DNA from: Corallococcus terminator
Lineage (GTDB): Bacteria > Myxococcota > Myxococcia > Myxococcales > Myxococcaceae
Assembly: GCF_003611635.1 (NCBI RefSeq)
Contig: NZ_RAVZ01000043.1
Location: forward strand, 1 to 39,667
DNA: 39,667 bases
Reading direction: 5' to 3'
The stretch's first letter is position 1; each line of letters opens with the position of its first letter. Shown piece by piece: positions 27,724 to 37,327 of the stretch. A program made the translations under genes and the position numbers. The notes under the pieces were generated by a model, which did no database searches, had not been told where the DNA came from, and saw only the letters and a list, made by a program, of their open reading frames with translations.

Positions 27724-27837
27724 ATGTTCTCACTGCGCTCGCCGCTCCTGTTCGTGCTCTCCGTCCTCTTCTTCCCGGCAGTCCTCGCCAGGACGCTCGC
27801 CCTGGACCTGGTCCCGGCGCCCGTCCCCCGGCACTAG
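27724..27837 (+). CDS. Possible 37-residue hydrophobic peptide
   Basis: A short frame starting at ATG 27724, with GGAG about 10 bases upstream. It codes for a peptide with one Arg near the start, a hydrophobic core rich in Leu, Val and Phe, and an ARTLALD segment like a signal-peptide end. It lies in the 284-base gap between hemG and the sensor kinase and ends 31 bases before the kinase start. It could be a tiny secreted or membrane peptide or a leader peptide of the two-component operon, or a chance frame. Too short for a firm call. Confidence 0.35.
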   Translation: MFSLRSPLLFVLSVLFFPAVLARTLALDLVPAPVPRH

Positions 27838-27868
27838 GACGCCGGACGGTGTAGCCTTCCGCTGGAGC

Positions 27869-28924
27869 ATGTCGGAGACGCCGGAAGGCTCCATCGTTCG
27901 CGCCACGCTGCGCGCCCTCGTCGCGCCGTGGCGGCTGGTTCCCATCGTCCTGGTGTCGCTGCCGCTGCTGGCGGCCCAGGTGCGCTGGAGCCTGGACCCC
28001 CATGCGTTCTGGCTGGGCCTGCTCCTGTGCCTGCTGTGCGTCGCCGTCGCGCCCGTGTCCTACCGGGTGCTGTTCCCTGAAGGGCTGGACCTGAGCCATG
28101 GCGGCATCCGCCTGCTGCTCTACGGGGCAGTGGGCTGCGGCGTGGTGCTGTCCGTGGGCTACGCCCTGCCCCGCGTCACCCAGATGCAGCCCACGTTCCT
28201 GTCGGAGCCGTACAACCTGGCCATCTGCGGCGGCCTGTTCCTCGTGGCCGGCTGGGGCCTGGGGCGGGACATCGGCTTCGAGGAGACGCTGCTGCGCGAG
28301 CGAGCGCGTGCCACCCGCTTCGCCTGGGAGGCCGAGCAGGCACAACTGCTGGCCATCCGCAGCCACCTGGATCCGCACTTCCTCTTCAACACGCTCAACG
28401 CCATCGCGGAGTGGTGCCGCGAGGACGGCGCCGTCGCGGAGGCCGCCGTGCTGCGGCTGTCCACGATGCTGCGCTCGGTGCTCGCGGGCGTGCGCAGCGT
28501 CACCTGGCCGCTGTCCCAGGAGCTGGAGTTGATGCGCACGCTGTTCGACCTGCACCTGTTGCGCGACCCGGACCTGTTCCAGCTCCACATGACGGTGGCC
28601 GAAGGGCTGGGCGACGTGCCCGTGCCGCCGCTGCTCTTGCTGCCCCTCGCGGAGAACGCGGTGAAGCACGGGCCCGCGTCCGGGCACCGGGGCTCGATGC
28701 GCGTGGACGTAGCGGCCCGCGACGGAGGGGTGGTGGTGTCCATCGACAACCCCGGCGCCTCCAAGGGGCCGCGCGAGGGCAGCGTGGGATTGCCCACCGT
28801 GGAGCGCCGGCTGGCACTCGCGTATGGCGGACAGGCCTTGCTGGCGCTGGAGAGCGCGGACGGGCGCACCCGTGTCACCGTCACCCTGCCCCGCAGGGGC
28901 CCCCAACCTGGAGTCCTCACGTGA
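27869..28924 (+). CDS. LytS/YehU-type sensor histidine kinase
   Basis: A 351-residue membrane kinase. Four hydrophobic segments occupy about residues 22-135. A short coiled coil leads to the His_kinase (PF06580) block RSHLDPHFLFNTLNAI with phospho-acceptor His170, and the ATPase domain has LAENAVKHG (N263), a DNPG-type segment (IDNPGAS) and GVGLPTVERRL-like GSVGLPTVERRL. It should phosphorylate the LytTR regulator whose GTG overlaps its stop (GTGA). The signal is unknown; no large extracellular sensor domain is present, so the membrane part itself probably senses. ATG 27869 is chosen because the membrane domain follows. Confidence 0.92.
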   Translation: MSETPEGSIVRATLRALVAPWRLVPIVLVSLPLLAAQVRWSLDPHAFWLGLLLCLLCVAVAPVSYRVLFPEGLDLSHGGIRLLLYGAVGCGVVLSVGYALPRVTQMQPTFLSEPYNLAICGGLFLVAGWGLGRDIGFEETLLRERARATRFAWEAEQAQLLAIRSHLDPHFLFNTLNAIAEWCREDGAVAEAAVLRLSTMLRSVLAGVRSVTWPLSQELELMRTLFDLHLLRDPDLFQLHMTVAEGLGDVPVPPLLLLPLAENAVKHGPASGHRGSMRVDVAARDGGVVVSIDNPGASKGPREGSVGLPTVERRLALAYGGQALLALESADGRTRVTVTLPRRGPQPGVLT

Positions 28925-29724
28925 GAGAGCCCCTGCGCGTCCTCATCGCCGATGACGAACTGCTGGCCCGCAAGCGACTGTCCCGCCTGTTGGCCGCGCT
29001 GCCGGATGTGAACGTGTGCGGCGAAGCGGTGGATGGGGACTCGGTGCTCGCCGCGGTGCGCGCGGGCGGCGTGGACGTGGTGCTGCTGGACATCCACATG
29101 CCGGGCCTGAGCGGCCTGGATGCGATGGCCCTGCTGCCGGCAGGAGGGCCGCACGTCATCTTCTGCACCGCGCACGCGGAGCACGCGGTGAACGCCTTCG
29201 AGCACGGCGCGGTGGACTACGTACTCAAGCCCGTGGAGGCGGCGCGGTTGCAGAAGGCGCTGGAGCGCGCCCGGGCCCGGCAGCCGGTTCTCGCGCAGCC
29301 CGCTGTTCCGGCCGCTCGGGCGAAGAACGTCACTGTTCCGCCGCCGCCGGCCTCCGGAGGAATGGGGCCCGCCTTCGCACGGCTGCCCATCCCCACGCGT
29401 CAGGGGCTGGTGCTGGTGTCACCGGACGCCATCTCCCACGCGTCGCTGGAGGATGAGCTGGTCACGGTGTTCACCACGCAGGGGGACTTCCTCACCGACT
29501 TCACCCTCAACGAGTTGGCGGACAAGCTGCCCGCCGAGCACTTCCACCGCGTGCATCGGCGCGCGCTGCTCAACCTGTCGCACGTGACGCGGCTGGAGCC
29601 GCTGGAGACGGGCGGCTACCTGGCGCGCACGGCGCGGGGGCACTCGGTGGAGGTGAGCCGCCAGTCCGCGCGCGAGCTGCGCCGCATGCTGGGCCTGCGC
29701 AAGGGCGCGGAGGACGAGGGCTGA
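28921..29724 (+). CDS. LytTR-family response regulator
   Basis: A 267-residue regulator. The receiver domain (residues 1-115) has the acidic pair D11-D12, phospho-acceptor D57 in LLDIHMPG, the Thr-Ala of FCTAHAEHA and Lys in YVLKPVE. A Pro/Ala-rich linker follows and then a LytTR DNA-binding domain (about 160-258) with FTTQGDFLTDFTLNELADKLP and FHRVHRRALLNLSHV. GTG 28921 overlaps the kinase stop. LytTR regulators bind pairs of direct repeats upstream of their targets; no obvious target operon such as lrgAB is adjacent, so regulation may be at a distance. Confidence 0.95.
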   Translation: MREPLRVLIADDELLARKRLSRLLAALPDVNVCGEAVDGDSVLAAVRAGGVDVVLLDIHMPGLSGLDAMALLPAGGPHVIFCTAHAEHAVNAFEHGAVDYVLKPVEAARLQKALERARARQPVLAQPAVPAARAKNVTVPPPPASGGMGPAFARLPIPTRQGLVLVSPDAISHASLEDELVTVFTTQGDFLTDFTLNELADKLPAEHFHRVHRRALLNLSHVTRLEPLETGGYLARTARGHSVEVSRQSARELRRMLGLRKGAEDEG

Positions 29725-29749
29725 GCACGCCCCCGCCCCGCCTTCCTCG

Positions 29750-31216
29750 TCAGTTCCAGACGAACAACTGGTGCACCTGCCCGGCGTCGTCGCCCAGCGT
29801 GTCCACCAGCGCCTGCCTCGCGGGCCCCGGGAGTTCCGCGCCACCGCGGGCGCAGCGGGCCGCCTCCTCGCGGGTCAGTGCGGGCGCGGAGCAGAAGGAG
29901 TCCTGCCAGCGCGCCAGGAGCGTGCGGAAGAAGGTCTGCTCGTAGCCCTGGAGTTCGCCGTCCAGCCACCCGTCCTTGCTGGGCTGCGCGAACTTCTGCG
30001 GCCTCACGTTGCCCGGGTCGAAGGTGATGTTGTGGTCGTAGCCAGACGCGGTCAGCGTCTTCTCCGCCTTCACCGCCAGGGGTGCGTGCTGTTCCTGGAG
30101 CACCGCCTGGGCCACCACCGCGAAGTGGTACTCCACCTCCCGGAGCAGCGCCCGGTACTCGAAGGCGCGCGGCACCTCGCGGTACTTCGTCACCTCCACC
30201 GTCGTCTTGTACTCCACCGTCTTCTTCTGGGTGACGAGCCGCTTCTTCATCACCCCCTGCTCCTCGTACGCCTCCTCCACCGAGTACGGCACCTCCGCCG
30301 TCGCGGTGCGGTCCTCGTGGTCGGTGTACGGCACCTGCTCCGTCCACGGCGCCGTCAGCGACACCGGCTGGCTGCTGCGGTCCTCGCTGAAGCTGCCCTC
30401 CAGCATGAGCGGCACGCGGCGCGTGGAGGCCTCCGAATACCAGGGCGAGGCTTCGAACGCGCCCGACATCCGCGCCATCAGGTATTTGACGACGTCGTTG
30501 CTGATGCCATCCACGGACACCTGGAACACGGGCACGCCCAGCGCCTCCGGGAACAGCGGCGCCCGGGGCGCGTCCTGCTGATAGTGCCGGCAGTAGCGCG
30601 ACACCAGCTCCGCCCAGTGCGCGGTGCCCACCGAGGGCGCCTGCTTCAGCCGGGCGCACGTCGCCGCGCCGCCCTGCTGCACCGCCTCCTCCATGTCCCG
30701 CCGGATGGGTGACATCTCCGCGTGGGCCAGCAGCGCGCGCTTGCGGTTCAGGTGCGACTCCGCCGTCAGCGCGTGGCCCCGCTTCGCCTGTTCGACGATG
30801 AGCTGGCGCAGGTGCTGGTGCGTGCCCGCCATCTCCTCCAGCAGCGAGCTCTCCATGCCGCCGTCCAGCTTGGAGTTCCACTTCACCTTGTAGGCGAGGA
30901 ACTGCTCCAGGTTCTGCTCCGCGTCCTCGTCTCGCCCCTCCACCCGGGCCTGCCGCGACCAGGAGAGCAGTTGGGACAGGCCGCGCCAGCGCAGGTCATC
31001 CAGCGAGGAGCGCAGCGACGGGTCACTGGGCGAATCCTCGACGACCTTCACGTACAGCTCGGCCGCCTCGACGAAGCGGCCCTTCTCCGCCAGGTCGTTC
31101 GCCCTGCTCCGGACGGTGGAGCACGCGGTCACCGTGCTCGCCAACACGAGCAGCGGCACGAGGAAGAACTTCCGGCGCAGGCCGGAGCGGAGGGACGGGG
31201 ACACGGAGGCGATCAC
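29750..31216 (-). CDS. Large periplasmic lipoprotein with N-terminal TPR, unknown
   Basis: A 488-residue lipoprotein. Residues up to about 32 form the signal, ending STVTAC. GTG 31216 is preferred because GAAGGG lies 8 bases upstream; the GTG three codons earlier would overlap that site. A TPR-like pair follows the Cys (AEKGRFVEAAELYVKVVE), then helical sequence. Residues 290-370 are unusual: alternating charged and hydrophobic residues with Thr/Val/Tyr/Lys-rich strands (for example KKTVEYKTTVEVTKYREVP). I do not recognise the family. It is alone in its transcription unit, converging on the LytTR regulator gene. Confidence 0.75.
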   Translation of the reverse strand: MIASVSPSLRSGLRRKFFLVPLLVLASTVTACSTVRSRANDLAEKGRFVEAAELYVKVVEDSPSDPSLRSSLDDLRWRGLSQLLSWSRQARVEGRDEDAEQNLEQFLAYKVKWNSKLDGGMESSLLEEMAGTHQHLRQLIVEQAKRGHALTAESHLNRKRALLAHAEMSPIRRDMEEAVQQGGAATCARLKQAPSVGTAHWAELVSRYCRHYQQDAPRAPLFPEALGVPVFQVSVDGISNDVVKYLMARMSGAFEASPWYSEASTRRVPLMLEGSFSEDRSSQPVSLTAPWTEQVPYTDHEDRTATAEVPYSVEEAYEEQGVMKKRLVTQKKTVEYKTTVEVTKYREVPRAFEYRALLREVEYHFAVVAQAVLQEQHAPLAVKAEKTLTASGYDHNITFDPGNVRPQKFAQPSKDGWLDGELQGYEQTFFRTLLARWQDSFCSAPALTREEAARCARGGAELPGPARQALVDTLGDDAGQVHQLFVWN

Positions 31217-31349
31217 GAACGGCACCCTTCAGCGCGTGGCGTGTGGCACGCGGGCTGACGACCAGGATGAGTGCCATATTCACCGCGACGCCCCGGTCCC
31301 GACAAGGGCCCCCCGGGTCAGCCCTGGCTCCTCCAGCCCCGGCCGCCGC

Positions 31350-32837
31350 TCAGTCCACGGGCCACGTGTGCACCGGCAGCCCCTCCTCCGCGTGCTGGAG
31401 GTAGCGCTCCAACAGGGCGGCCATCGCGTCCGGCCGGGGCATGTGGGCCTCCAGCTTCGCCAGCACCTCCCGCTGCCAGCGCGACCCGGTGCGCCGCAGG
31501 GCCACCCGCTGCGCGATGATGTCCAGCATCGCGTCCGCCTCTTCCGGGTCCACCCCGTGCTCCGTCAGGCCGCGCCGCGCCACCGGCAGGAGCTGCTTCA
31601 CCAGGTCCACCACCGGCACCGGCCGGGGGCTGGGCGCGACCTCCGCCGGCCACAGCATCACCGCGTCCAGGCCCTTTTGCGCCGCCTGCTTGAAGTTGCG
31701 CCGCGCCTGCCAGAAGGGCAGCGCCGGCAAGAGCGCGTCCACCCGCTCCGCCAGCCCCAGCGTCAGGCCCAGCAGGAACGCCCCGTTGGCCACCATGTCC
31801 ACCAGGGTCGGGCCCGCGGGCAGCGCTCGCAGTTCGATGCGCACGTGTCCGTCCCCGTGCGGATCATAGATGGCCCGGTTCCACGACCAGACGGTGCTCT
31901 GGTGCAGCCGCAGCTCCGCCAGCCCCGGCACGCCCCCCGCCGCGACGACCTCCAACGGGGACTCGTCGCCCACCACCGGCAACAGCGGCGGATAGAGCGC
32001 CACGGCCTCGGAGAACAGCTCGTGCACGCCCTCGCGCACCCAGCCGTGGCCGAACGTCACGCGCGGGTGCAGGTGGGCCACGTCATCCCCGGCCTCGCCC
32101 CGGTCGTCGGTGGCCTGCTGGAAGAGCGCCACGCGCGTCTCCTCCCAGAGGCGCTTGCCCAGGAACAGCGGCGAATTGCCCGACGCCGCCAGCACCGGCG
32201 CCGTGGCCAGTTGCGCGGCGTTGTACACGTGCGCGAAGTCCTCCGGCGCCACGCGCAGGTGGAACTGGAGCGACGTGTTCGCCCCCTCCAACGTCACGTC
32301 GTCCCAGGAGAGGTTGAGCGTGTCATCGCCCGCGATGGCCACCTGGAAGGGGCCGTTGCGCCGCTTGCGGATGGCCGCGTTCAGGGCCCGGTAGCGGGCC
32401 TGCTGCGTGAGCGCCCCCTTGCCCAGGTCCGCCTGCCGGAGCGTGGGCAGGATGCCGATGGCCGCCACGCGCGCGCCCTGCGTCGCCGCCGCGCGCCCCA
32501 GCTCCTTCAGCACGTCCTCGAACTCCGCCCGCAGCGCGGTGAACGGCCGCCCCGCCAGCAGCGACGGCCGCACGTTCATCTCCATGTTGAAGCGGTTGAT
32601 CTCCAGCGTGAGCCGTTCGTCCTTCGACTGGGCCAGCACCAACTGGTTCACCGGCAGCGGGTAGCCCGCGCGGTCCACCAGGTACACCTCCAGTTCCGCG
32701 CCCATCGTCGTGGGCCCCACGCCGAAACCGGGGCGGCGCAGCAGTGCCCGCAGGGCCTCCAGGCTCTCCGCGAGCCGCTGCACGAACCGCTCGTGCTCCT
32801 TCGGCGTGAACTCCTCCTGCTGGATGGCGAGTCCCAT
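31350..32837 (-). CDS. GCS2-family carboxylate-amine ligase (glutamate-cysteine ligase-like)
   Basis: A 495-residue cytoplasmic ATP-dependent ligase. Family features: GAELEVYLVD near residue 45 for glutamate binding and metal, LEINRFNMEMN, LQFHLRV, the central HPRVTFGHGWVREGVHELF, and WSWNRAIYDPHGDGHVRIELRALPAGPT, the typical ELR block. The natural product may be gamma-glutamylcysteine or another glutamyl amide, as in YbdK-type enzymes. ATG 32837 has GAAGG 4 bases upstream. It diverges from rlmN with 178 bases between starts. A gap of 133 bases with nothing convincing separates it from the next minus-strand gene. Confidence 0.85.
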   Translation of the reverse strand: MGLAIQQEEFTPKEHERFVQRLAESLEALRALLRRPGFGVGPTTMGAELEVYLVDRAGYPLPVNQLVLAQSKDERLTLEINRFNMEMNVRPSLLAGRPFTALRAEFEDVLKELGRAAATQGARVAAIGILPTLRQADLGKGALTQQARYRALNAAIRKRRNGPFQVAIAGDDTLNLSWDDVTLEGANTSLQFHLRVAPEDFAHVYNAAQLATAPVLAASGNSPLFLGKRLWEETRVALFQQATDDRGEAGDDVAHLHPRVTFGHGWVREGVHELFSEAVALYPPLLPVVGDESPLEVVAAGGVPGLAELRLHQSTVWSWNRAIYDPHGDGHVRIELRALPAGPTLVDMVANGAFLLGLTLGLAERVDALLPALPFWQARRNFKQAAQKGLDAVMLWPAEVAPSPRPVPVVDLVKQLLPVARRGLTEHGVDPEEADAMLDIIAQRVALRRTGSRWQREVLAKLEAHMPRPDAMAALLERYLQHAEEGLPVHTWPVD

Positions 32838-33015
32838 AGACCTTCCACGATTGGCACGACGCGCCGCGCTGGCACGCGAGGTGTCACCCGCTGGACGCCG
32901 CACCGTCCCCGGAAGCGTTCGCCAGGGCCCACACGCTCCCCTGGTCGCCCTCCGAGCCGGTTCGAAGCCCGAGCCCGGGTGCGCGAGGGCACGGGTGTGT
33001 TATCTCGGCTTCGTC
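32838..33015. promoter_or_regulatory. Divergent promoter region of the GCS2 ligase gene and rlmN
   Basis: These 178 bases lie between two divergent starts and hold no gene. Promoters for both should be here, but no clear -35/-10 pair or repeat stands out by eye. The ribosome site of the minus gene (GAAGG) is at the left edge. Confidence 0.45.
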
Positions 33016-34098
<1,083 letters not shown>

Positions 34099-34317
34099 GC
34101 AACCCGCCGGAGCACGCGGGGTCGCTCGACACACCCGGGCACGTCCATCCGACCTGCCATGTCACCCCCCTCCAGTAGCGTCCGCCCCGCCCCCACGTAC
34201 AACATCACGTGTGGGCCTTCGCGCATTTCCAGGGCCCCTTGCATGGCACTGGCTCGTGGGCACATTCTTCACGACGGCTTCCACGCAACCCCAACGGCTT
34301 TCCCGGAGGAGGTGGGC
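34099..34317 (+). other. Gap between rlmN and the 128-residue gene
   Basis: 219 bases without a supported gene. A weak stem CCCGC/GCGGG just after the rlmN stop may serve as terminator. The frame of the next gene is open back to 34159, but the translation there is low in complexity and lacks a ribosome site, so I read it as non-coding, possibly a leader of that gene. Confidence 0.4.
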
Positions 34318-34704
34318 ATGCTTTCCATCCAGGAGCACGGCACGGTGGAAGAGGCGAGCAGCAATCTGCTCGACTTCATCCTCATCCCCGACAACTGGCT
34401 CGAACAGGCGGCGCCGCAGCCGGAGGGCTCTGCTTCGTGGCCTGCGTCGGACATGCAGTACCAGCGTCGCGTGGGCACCCTGCGCATCTGCGCGTCGGTG
34501 GACGTCGCGCCGTCGCTGGACGTCACGCTCCACATCGCGTTTCGCGCGCCCGGGCTCACGCCCATCAAGGCGGCGGACCACCTGGAGAGCTTCCTCAAGC
34601 AGCGCCTGCCGCTGACGCCCAACAGCGAGTGGCAGGTGGAGGTGGATGATCGCCGGTGGATCCACTTCTCGCGCCGCTACGCGGGCACGCACCTGCTGGC
34701 CTGA
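34318..34704 (+). CDS. Small soluble protein of unknown function
   Basis: A 128-residue protein whose ATG at 34318 follows GGAGGAGG by 5 bases, the best ribosome site in the window, which decides the start against a longer frame. It is acidic, mixed alpha/beta and without signal peptide, membrane segment or known motif. The middle has beta-like GTLRICASVDVAPSLDVTLHIAF and the C-terminus ends RRYAGTHLLA. The stop codon lies inside a perfect 11-pair hairpin. It stands alone and converges on the cyclase gene. A high translation level is inferred from the ribosome site. Confidence 0.72.
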   Translation: MLSIQEHGTVEEASSNLLDFILIPDNWLEQAAPQPEGSASWPASDMQYQRRVGTLRICASVDVAPSLDVTLHIAFRAPGLTPIKAADHLESFLKQRLPLTPNSEWQVEVDDRRWIHFSRRYAGTHLLA

Positions 34705-34723
34705 CCTCCACCGGAGGTCAGGC
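34699..34723. terminator. Perfect 11-pair hairpin over a stop codon
   Basis: GCCTGACCTCC (34699-34709) pairs exactly with GGAGGTCAGGC (34713-34723) around a 3-base loop. The stem contains the stop codon of the 128-residue gene and precedes the 3' end of the convergent cyclase gene at 34756. A strong terminator candidate for either direction, though without a T-tract. Confidence 0.62.
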
Positions 34724-34755
34724 AGTCCCCGCCGCTCGCGCGCCTGCCGTTTCGC

Positions 34756-36366
34756 CTACAGCGACATCTGGTAGTGCCGCAGCGGCTGGGCCACGTTCTT
34801 CACCGGCGTCTCGGTGAGGGCCCCGAACTGGAGCTTGCGCACGAAGGGCTCCTGGGACGTCTTCAGCGCCTCGTGCACGCTCTGCATCACCAGCGTTTCG
34901 CGGAAGCCCGCCAGGGACTGGAGCCGCGCGGCCTGGTTCATCCCGCTGGAGAAGGCCGTGTAGTTGCGGTTGGGACCGAAGAGGCCGCAGTTCGCGGTCG
35001 CCAGGTTCACGCCCACCGCCACGCCCAGCCCCGGCAGCCCCACCCGCTGACACAGGGCTGAAACCTCCTCGCGCGCGCCCAGCTCCGCGGTGAACGCCTG
35101 GATGTCGCACGCGGCGCGCACGGCGGCCTCCGCGCGGCGCACCCGGTCCGTCTGGAAGAACGGCGGGCCGAAGAGGCCGATGACGCAGTCACCCACCATC
35201 TTGTCGAACACGCCCCCGTGCGCCCAGATGCAGTCCACGGCGCGCGCGCTCCACTCGTCCACGAAGCGGCCGATGCTGCGGGGGCTGTCGAAGCCCTGCT
35301 CGCAGATGCGCGTGAAGCCATTGATGTCCGCGAACAGGATGCCCACCTCCTGCTCCTGCGCCCGCAGGTGCCGCGCGTAGTCGGGGTCTTCCAGCAGCGA
35401 GTCGATGGCCACCGTGGGGAAGAACTGCGACAGGTGGATGCGCTCGCGGTTGTAGTCCAGCAGGCGCTGGCTGAGCGTGGAGGCCAGCACGCGGATGAGG
35501 TCCATCGCGTACGCGGAGAAGCCTTCATTGCTCCAGACGACGATCTTGCCCAGGGGCTCGCTGCGCGCCCCCGCGGAGATGAGCACCGCCTCCGTGGTGC
35601 GCCCGTCGAACAGGCGCTTGAGCACGCCCGCGTCGCCGTGCAGCAGCCGGGCGCCGTGCTGGTGCAGCAGCGTCTCCAGCGGGGCGCTGGGCTGCTCCCC
35701 GCTCTCGTACTCCAACTGGCCGTGGCGGTACGTGCGGTAGTGCAGCACGTGCGGCTGCACCGCGTCGCGGTAGAGCAGGAGGAAGCCCGGCAGGCGCACG
35801 CGCTGCGCCAGCGTGCGCACCGCCTGGTCCATGCCCGCTTCGAAGACGGGATTGGCCAGGTGCTCGTTGCACTGGAGGATGACCTGGTGCTTCTCCGACG
35901 CGGTGTGGACCAGCATCAGCACCGTGTCCAGCTCCTCCGCCAGCGCGTCCAGCGTGCGCACCTGACGGGCGCGGGTCTCCACGTCGCCGGGCAGACCCGC
36001 GAAGAGCAGTCCCATCGTGCCCACCGGGGAGCCCGCCACGTCCAGCGTCTGGGTGACGAGCGTGTGGCCCTCGTGGGCGCGCACGCCCGCGGACCCCGCG
36101 AGCAGCGAGCCCGGGAAGACGCCGCCCCAGTCGCCCTCGCTCCAGGTCTGCTCCACCAGCTCCTCGTCGCGCGTGGTGAGGGCGATGGCGCGCGCGCCGG
36201 TGTGCTGGAGCAGCACGGGGAAGCAGCGCCGGAAGCACTGGGTGAGCGTTTCGCGCTCCCGGAGGCTCTCCTCCAGGAGGTCGTCCGCGACACGCCCGAG
36301 CTGGCGCAGGAAGCGGTACTCCTCCAGGGACAACTCAGCGGGTGGGGCGTTGGGCGCGGGGGTCAT
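34756..36366 (-). CDS. Class III adenylyl cyclase with GAF-like sensor
   Basis: A 536-residue soluble protein. Residues 20-160 and 165-305 look like two GAF-type sensor regions. The cyclase domain is at about 338-530: metal Asp347 in FADINGFT, Lys389 and Asp393 in FDKMVGDCVIGLFG, Thr470 and Asn477 in the YTAFSSGMNQAAR segment, and Arg481. Lys389 with Thr470, seven residues before Asn477, is the pair expected for ATP rather than GTP, so the product is probably cAMP. ATG 36366 has GGGG a few bases upstream. It lies 33 bases downstream of a metallophosphoesterase gene in the same direction. Confidence 0.93.
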   Translation of the reverse strand: MTPAPNAPPAELSLEEYRFLRQLGRVADDLLEESLRERETLTQCFRRCFPVLLQHTGARAIALTTRDEELVEQTWSEGDWGGVFPGSLLAGSAGVRAHEGHTLVTQTLDVAGSPVGTMGLLFAGLPGDVETRARQVRTLDALAEELDTVLMLVHTASEKHQVILQCNEHLANPVFEAGMDQAVRTLAQRVRLPGFLLLYRDAVQPHVLHYRTYRHGQLEYESGEQPSAPLETLLHQHGARLLHGDAGVLKRLFDGRTTEAVLISAGARSEPLGKIVVWSNEGFSAYAMDLIRVLASTLSQRLLDYNRERIHLSQFFPTVAIDSLLEDPDYARHLRAQEQEVGILFADINGFTRICEQGFDSPRSIGRFVDEWSARAVDCIWAHGGVFDKMVGDCVIGLFGPPFFQTDRVRRAEAAVRAACDIQAFTAELGAREEVSALCQRVGLPGLGVAVGVNLATANCGLFGPNRNYTAFSSGMNQAARLQSLAGFRETLVMQSVHEALKTSQEPFVRKLQFGALTETPVKNVAQPLRHYQMSL

Positions 36367-36399
36367 GTGGGCCCCTTGTACCGAAGCCCGTGGGCCCTG

Positions 36400-37254
36400 T
36401 CACAGGACCGGCGAGTGCTTCGTTCCCCCCACCACCACGCCGCCTTCCACGTCGATGAGCCAGTAGCCCTCGCGGCCCGCCTGGGTGGAGGACCCCGCCC
36501 CGAACAGGTGGGGCCGGTCCTGGGTGGCCGGGTGGTGGTAGCGCTGGTGGATGTGGCCATGGAGCACCGCGAAGCGCGGGCCCGGCAGCAGCTTCAAGAG
36601 GGCGTCCGCGTCGCGCAGCCCGTGGTGCCAGCCATCCGCGTGGTCGGAGGCGTTGCGCGGCGCGTGGTGCACCACCACCAGGATGGCGCGCCCGTCCAGG
36701 CGGGGGTCCGTCAGCAGGGCCGCCAGCCCTTCGAGCTGCGCGGGGCCGACGGTGCCGTAGGACAGTCCGGGCGTGGGCAGGGGCCGCGCCGAACACAGCC
36801 CCACCACCGCGGCGCCCTCCCCCACCAGGCGCACGAAGGGGAAGGCGCCCTCGCGGCGGTATTCGGGCAGGTCGCTCTCCAGCAGGTGGCCGAAGTGCTG
36901 GGCGAAGCGGCCGCTCTGGTGGGCCCCCGGGGTGAACACGTCGTGGTTGCCGGGGATGACGGTGCAGCGCGAGGGCTGCTGGACCAGGGGCCCCAGCGCG
37001 GCGCGGGCGGCGCGGAACTCGCCCTCCAGTGCGTAGGCGGTGAGGTCGCCGGAGAGGATGAAGTGGTCCACGCCGGGCGCCTGCCCCTCGCGCGCGATGG
37101 CGGAGAGCGTGTGCTGCGCGTGGCGGTAGGCCTTCGCGCGTCCGCCGGCCGTCAGCTCGACGAGGGCCACCCAGCGCCGCCAGCCCAGCTTGTGCAACGG
37201 GAGGGCGAAGTAGTCCTCGGTGATGTGGACGTCGGAGCAGTGCAGGAAGCGCAT
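36400..37254 (-). CDS. Calcineurin-like metallophosphoesterase, possibly a cyclic nucleotide phosphodiesterase
   Basis: A 284-residue soluble enzyme with the complete two-metal site: D8 and H10 (SDVH), D70 (SGD), N103-H104-D105 (GNHD), H196 or H197, and H234 and H236 in GHIH. This set and the length fit class III (CpdA-like) cyclic nucleotide phosphodiesterases as well as other calcineurin-like enzymes. ATG 37254 is chosen since the first strand with SDVH normally begins at the N-terminus; no strong ribosome site is seen. The next gene in the same direction is an adenylyl cyclase, so cAMP breakdown is a reasonable hypothesis. Confidence 0.85.
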   Translation of the reverse strand: MRFLHCSDVHITEDYFALPLHKLGWRRWVALVELTAGGRAKAYRHAQHTLSAIAREGQAPGVDHFILSGDLTAYALEGEFRAARAALGPLVQQPSRCTVIPGNHDVFTPGAHQSGRFAQHFGHLLESDLPEYRREGAFPFVRLVGEGAAVVGLCSARPLPTPGLSYGTVGPAQLEGLAALLTDPRLDGRAILVVVHHAPRNASDHADGWHHGLRDADALLKLLPGPRFAVLHGHIHQRYHHPATQDRPHLFGAGSSTQAGREGYWLIDVEGGVVVGGTKHSPVL

Positions 37255-37327
37255 GGACGGGGTCACGCGGAAGGGAACGCCAGAGGACGGCGGGGCATTC
37301 TCTCCCAGTCGCGCGGAGGAGGAAGTT

